Shown here in pieces: positions 6,514 through 8,641 of a stretch of DNA of 8,641 bases. Both the position numbers and the translations under genes were made by a program. Positions within the stretch are counted from its first letter, which is position 1. Each line of letters begins with the position of its first letter. The notes under the pieces are model-generated. The model had not been told where the DNA came from, ran no database searches, and saw nothing but the letters and a program-made list of their open reading frames with translations. The DNA comes from JAAYJR01 sp964540755. GTDB lineage: Bacteria; Bacteroidota; Bacteroidia; Bacteroidales; Prolixibacteraceae. The DNA lies in contig CAZIOB010000139.1 of the NCBI GenBank assembly GCA_964540755.1, positions 1 through 8,641 of the forward strand, given 5' to 3'.

Positions 6514-8217
6514 ATGAAACGATATATTTTTTTAGGAATCATTTTTTTATCATTCTTTGGTTGCAATGATGATTTTATGGAACGATACCCATTAGATCAA
6601 CTAAGCGAACAAGGATTTTTTCAGTCGTATAATGATCTTAAATTATACGCCAATAGTATGTATCCTTCATTTATTGTTGGCCATGGATTGCGGAATTTGG
6701 GAGGGGGCAAAAGTGCTTATCCTATAGTATTCGGAGACCAGCAAAGTGATAATATGGCACCGTTGGAACATGATGTCATTGCGGCAGGGCAACATGTTGT
6801 TCCTGCAACAGGCGGCGGATGGAACTTTAATATGATAAGGAGAATCAATTTCTTCCTTTCCAGATACGATAAGACTCCTGATGTTAAAGACCTTGTTAAT
6901 AATTATGCTGGAGAAGTTTACACTTTCAGGGCATGGGAATATTTTGAGATGGTCAAGAGATTTGGTGATGTTACTTATATAACCAGGGATATTGAAACTG
7001 ATGCAGAGGAATTATATGCTCCCCGTACTCCCAGAAAACAGGTTATGGATTATGTTCTGGACGATTTGAACATTGCAATAAGTTATCTTTTCCCAAAAGA
7101 AAAAGCTGAAGCAGGAAGGATAAACAGGGAGATAGCTTTAGCCCTGAAGGCAAGAATTTGCCTGCATGAGGGAACATACAGGAAGTATCATGGCCTTGGA
7201 GATCATGAGATTTTTCTGAGGGAAGCTGCCAACGCTGCATATACCTTAATCAGTGAAGGAAAATATGATCTGTATTCTACGGGAAACCCAACAATGGATT
7301 ACAGAAATATGTTTTGTGATTACGATTTAGGCGGTAATCCCGAAATGATTCTTTATAAGAAATACGACGCTGATTTTGGAATTACCAATGGATTGGTCTG
7401 GAATATGGATATGAATTTTCACAGAACCGGGCTTACTAAAAGTTTAATCGATTCATACCTGTGTGAAGATGGCCTTCCGGTATCGCAAAGTGATATGTTT
7501 TTAGGCCACGACAATATTAAAGATGAGCTATTAAAAAGGGATCCCCGATTATTAATGACGGTTACTTATCCCGGAACGGAAATTCAAAAAACCATTGGTA
7601 AACCAGCTATCCCGGGAACTGAATTTAGCGATGATATTACTCCGTCAGGTTACCAAATGGTCAAATGGTGGATTGATGACCCTCTTGAAGCAAGAAAAAA
7701 TCAACACGGCGAGTTAGATTGCCCAATCATTAGATATGCTGAAATTTTATTAATTTATGCTGAAGCAAAAGCAGAATTGGGTGAATGTGATCAATCGGTA
7801 ATTAATCAAACTATTAATGTCCTTAGGAGTAGGGTTGGAATGCCGGACATGATCATTAGCAACCTGGTAAAAGACATCAATTCGGAATTTCCTAATCTTG
7901 ATGTTTTAACAGATGAAATACGGAGAGAGCGTAGAGTGGAATTGGCCTGTGAGGGTTTTAGGTATGATGACCTTATGCGGTGGAAAGCCGGAAAACAATT
8001 GGAGAAGAAAGTGCTGGGTATGAAATTTGTTCAGGAGGACTATCCGGAAGTAACCGTAGGAGAAGATATATTTCTCGATCAGAATGGTTTTATTGATGTT
8101 TACCAGTCTGCATTGCCAGAGGGTAGAATATTCATTGAACCTAAACATTATCTGTTTCCACTTCCCACACAAGAACTTGTCCTGAATCCTAACCTCGAAC
8201 AAAATACAGGTTGGTAA
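6514..8217 (+). CDS. susD: SusD/RagB-family glycan-binding surface lipoprotein
   Basis: This 567-residue protein starts 11 bases after susC, so the two are co-transcribed. The N-terminus is a lipoprotein signal: MKRY, hydrophobic core IFLGIIFLSFFG, then Cys17. The residues right after the cysteine are N-D-D, an acidic patch like the signals that send Bacteroidota lipoproteins to the cell surface. A SusD-like N-terminal region with helical TPR-type repeats covers about 20-230 (FRAWEYFEMVKRFGDVTYIT near 130-150, ALALKARICLHEGTY). The C-terminal SusD/RagB domain contains RYAEILLIYAEAKAELG, the family hallmark RRERRVELACEGFRYDDLMRW at about 470-490, and a FPLPTQELVLNPNLEQNTGW-type ending. Family members sit as a lid over SusC and bind the incoming glycan. 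The length is normal. No Shine-Dalgarno is visible. The gene is followed at once by a large hairpin. The symbol is a family label; the ligand is not known. Confidence 0.94.
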   Translation: MKRYIFLGIIFLSFFGCNDDFMERYPLDQLSEQGFFQSYNDLKLYANSMYPSFIVGHGLRNLGGGKSAYPIVFGDQQSDNMAPLEHDVIAAGQHVVPATGGGWNFNMIRRINFFLSRYDKTPDVKDLVNNYAGEVYTFRAWEYFEMVKRFGDVTYITRDIETDAEELYAPRTPRKQVMDYVLDDLNIAISYLFPKEKAEAGRINREIALALKARICLHEGTYRKYHGLGDHEIFLREAANAAYTLISEGKYDLYSTGNPTMDYRNMFCDYDLGGNPEMILYKKYDADFGITNGLVWNMDMNFHRTGLTKSLIDSYLCEDGLPVSQSDMFLGHDNIKDELLKRDPRLLMTVTYPGTEIQKTIGKPAIPGTEFSDDITPSGYQMVKWWIDDPLEARKNQHGELDCPIIRYAEILLIYAEAKAELGECDQSVINQTINVLRSRVGMPDMIISNLVKDINSEFPNLDVLTDEIRRERRVELACEGFRYDDLMRWKAGKQLEKKVLGMKFVQEDYPEVTVGEDIFLDQNGFIDVYQSALPEGRIFIEPKHYLFPLPTQELVLNPNLEQNTGW

Positions 8218-8220
8218 AAT

Positions 8221-8312
8221 AAAAAAGGTTGTTCCAAAAGATTCTTAGATTTTATTATTAATAGTAATATTTTTTCAAAATAGAATTGGTTTTTGGAACA
8301 ACCTATTTTTTT
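8221..8312. terminator. Long stem-loop terminator after susD, likely bidirectional
   Basis: AGGTTGTTCCAAAA (8226-8239) and TTTTGGAACAACCT (8291-8304) are perfect 14-base inverted repeats. The 51-base A/T-rich interior can extend the stem through ATTCT/AGAAT (8241-8245 with 8282-8286), ATTTT/AAAAT (8249-8253 with 8277-8281) and TATTA/TAATA (8253-8257 with 8265-8269, sharing one base). Six A residues precede (8221-8226) and seven T residues follow (8306-8312), so either strand gives a stem followed by a U run. It begins 3 bases after the susD stop. It may cause full or partial termination between susD and the enzyme gene. The elongated form resembles dispersed terminator-like repeats seen in Bacteroidota, but copies elsewhere cannot be tested here. 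Confidence 0.75.
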
Positions 8313-8495
8313 GAAGTATAAACACATACTGATATTGAAGTATTAAAAATCAATTATGAAACAAGCATGTTCATTTTTAATCAAAAAATAACACATAAGT
8401 ATATGATTAAAAAGAATATGAGAGAATGAAGTGGTTCCATAGGTTCTCAAATTTCTAATTAATTTATTACAAGTAATTATAAAATTTTTAAACGA
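8313..8495. other. Intergenic leader of the downstream enzyme gene
   Basis: These 183 A/T-rich bases have no credible gene. A 9-base direct repeat TTGAAGTAT occurs at 8311-8319 and 8335-8343, and a short ATTAC/GTAAT inverted repeat at 8466-8477. No convincing TAnnTTTG promoter or Shine-Dalgarno was found, so whether the next gene has its own promoter or depends on read-through from susD is open. Confidence 0.4.
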
Positions 8496-8641
8496 ATGAA
8501 ACGAAGTTCTTTTATCGGGATAATGAGCACAACAGCAGCTTTATCACCAATAACAATGCTGATGAATTGTTCCTCCTCAGAAAAAATACCTTCCTTTTTA
8601 AAAGGCTATGAACAAAAATACCTGGAACATCCAAGAGAAGC
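8496..8641 (+). CDS. N-terminus of an exported enzyme, possibly GH29 alpha-L-fucosidase (3' end outside window)
   Basis: The ATG at 8496 opens a frame that continues past the window edge; 48 full residues are visible. Residues 1-24 form an export signal: MKRSSFIGIMSTTAALSP followed by ITMLMN. The KRSSFIG start is reminiscent of a Tat signal but lacks the second adjacent arginine. Cys25 in LMNCSSSE could be a lipoprotein cysteine, although N at the -1 position is unusual. The mature start PSFLKGYEQKYLEHPREA resembles, from memory, the lead-in of Bacteroidota GH29 alpha-L-fucosidases, where a LKGYE...P..A stretch precedes the WF(K)xAKFGLFIHYG core. That core is not in the window, so the call is a guess supported by only about 18 residues and by the SusCD context. 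Another glycoside hydrolase or sulfatase is possible. Confidence 0.4.
   Translation, partial: MKRSSFIGIMSTTAALSPITMLMNCSSSEKIPSFLKGYEQKYLEHPRE

Noticed and set aside
7043..8202. Minus-strand open frames inside susD (7043-7240 and 7906-8202)
   Set aside because: Both lie in conserved SusD coding sequence and have no features of real proteins.
1..8641. CRISPR arrays, tRNA or rRNA genes, insertion sequences, phage genes
   Set aside because: Looked for by eye on both strands; no regularly spaced repeats, cloverleaf-like segments, rRNA motifs or transposase/integrase signatures were seen.

Overview
The window comes from a low-GC member of the Bacteroidota, probably a Bacteroidales or Marinilabiliales-type glycan degrader. 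Four things point there: the SusC/SusD outer-membrane pair, the ECF sigma/FecR pair with a DUF4974-type C-terminus, A/T-rich leaders mostly without Shine-Dalgarno sequences, and a possible TAnnTTTG -7 element. No exact species can be named from sequence alone.

Layout. Positions 1-255 hold the 3' end of a plus-strand gene whose C-terminus resembles a PA14 beta-sandwich domain. A 9-bp perfect hairpin (275-303) separates it from a convergent minus-strand gene (330-800) for a small secreted protein with four cysteines that I do not recognise. A divergent intergenic region (801-931) carries two back-to-back palindromes and a candidate promoter. After it comes a plus-strand block: an ECF sigma factor (932-1540), a 315-base non-coding spacer, a FecR-type anti-sigma factor (1856-2860), a 132-base leader with two hairpins, a SusC-type TonB-dependent transporter with an N-terminal STN signalling domain (2993-6502), and a SusD-type surface lipoprotein 11 bases later (6514-8217). 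A long imperfect stem with a perfect 14-bp base and flanking A and T runs (8221-8312) closes the block. A further plus-strand gene starts at 8496 and is cut by the window edge. Its 48 visible residues look like an exported enzyme, possibly a GH29-type alpha-L-fucosidase.

How the genes work together. This is the regulatory and uptake core of a polysaccharide utilisation locus controlled by trans-envelope signalling. SusD and SusC capture and import an oligosaccharide across the outer membrane. The STN domain of SusC reports occupancy to the periplasmic part of FecR, which releases the sigma factor to transcribe susC/susD and probably the downstream enzyme. The enzyme at the 3' edge and the PA14-bearing protein at the 5' edge would be the place to look for the substrate. 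The wiring is established for this family; the substrate is inference. I see no wholly new system. The less ordinary parts are the palindromes before the sigma gene, the long sigma-fecR spacer, the paired hairpins before susC and the unrecognised cysteine protein.
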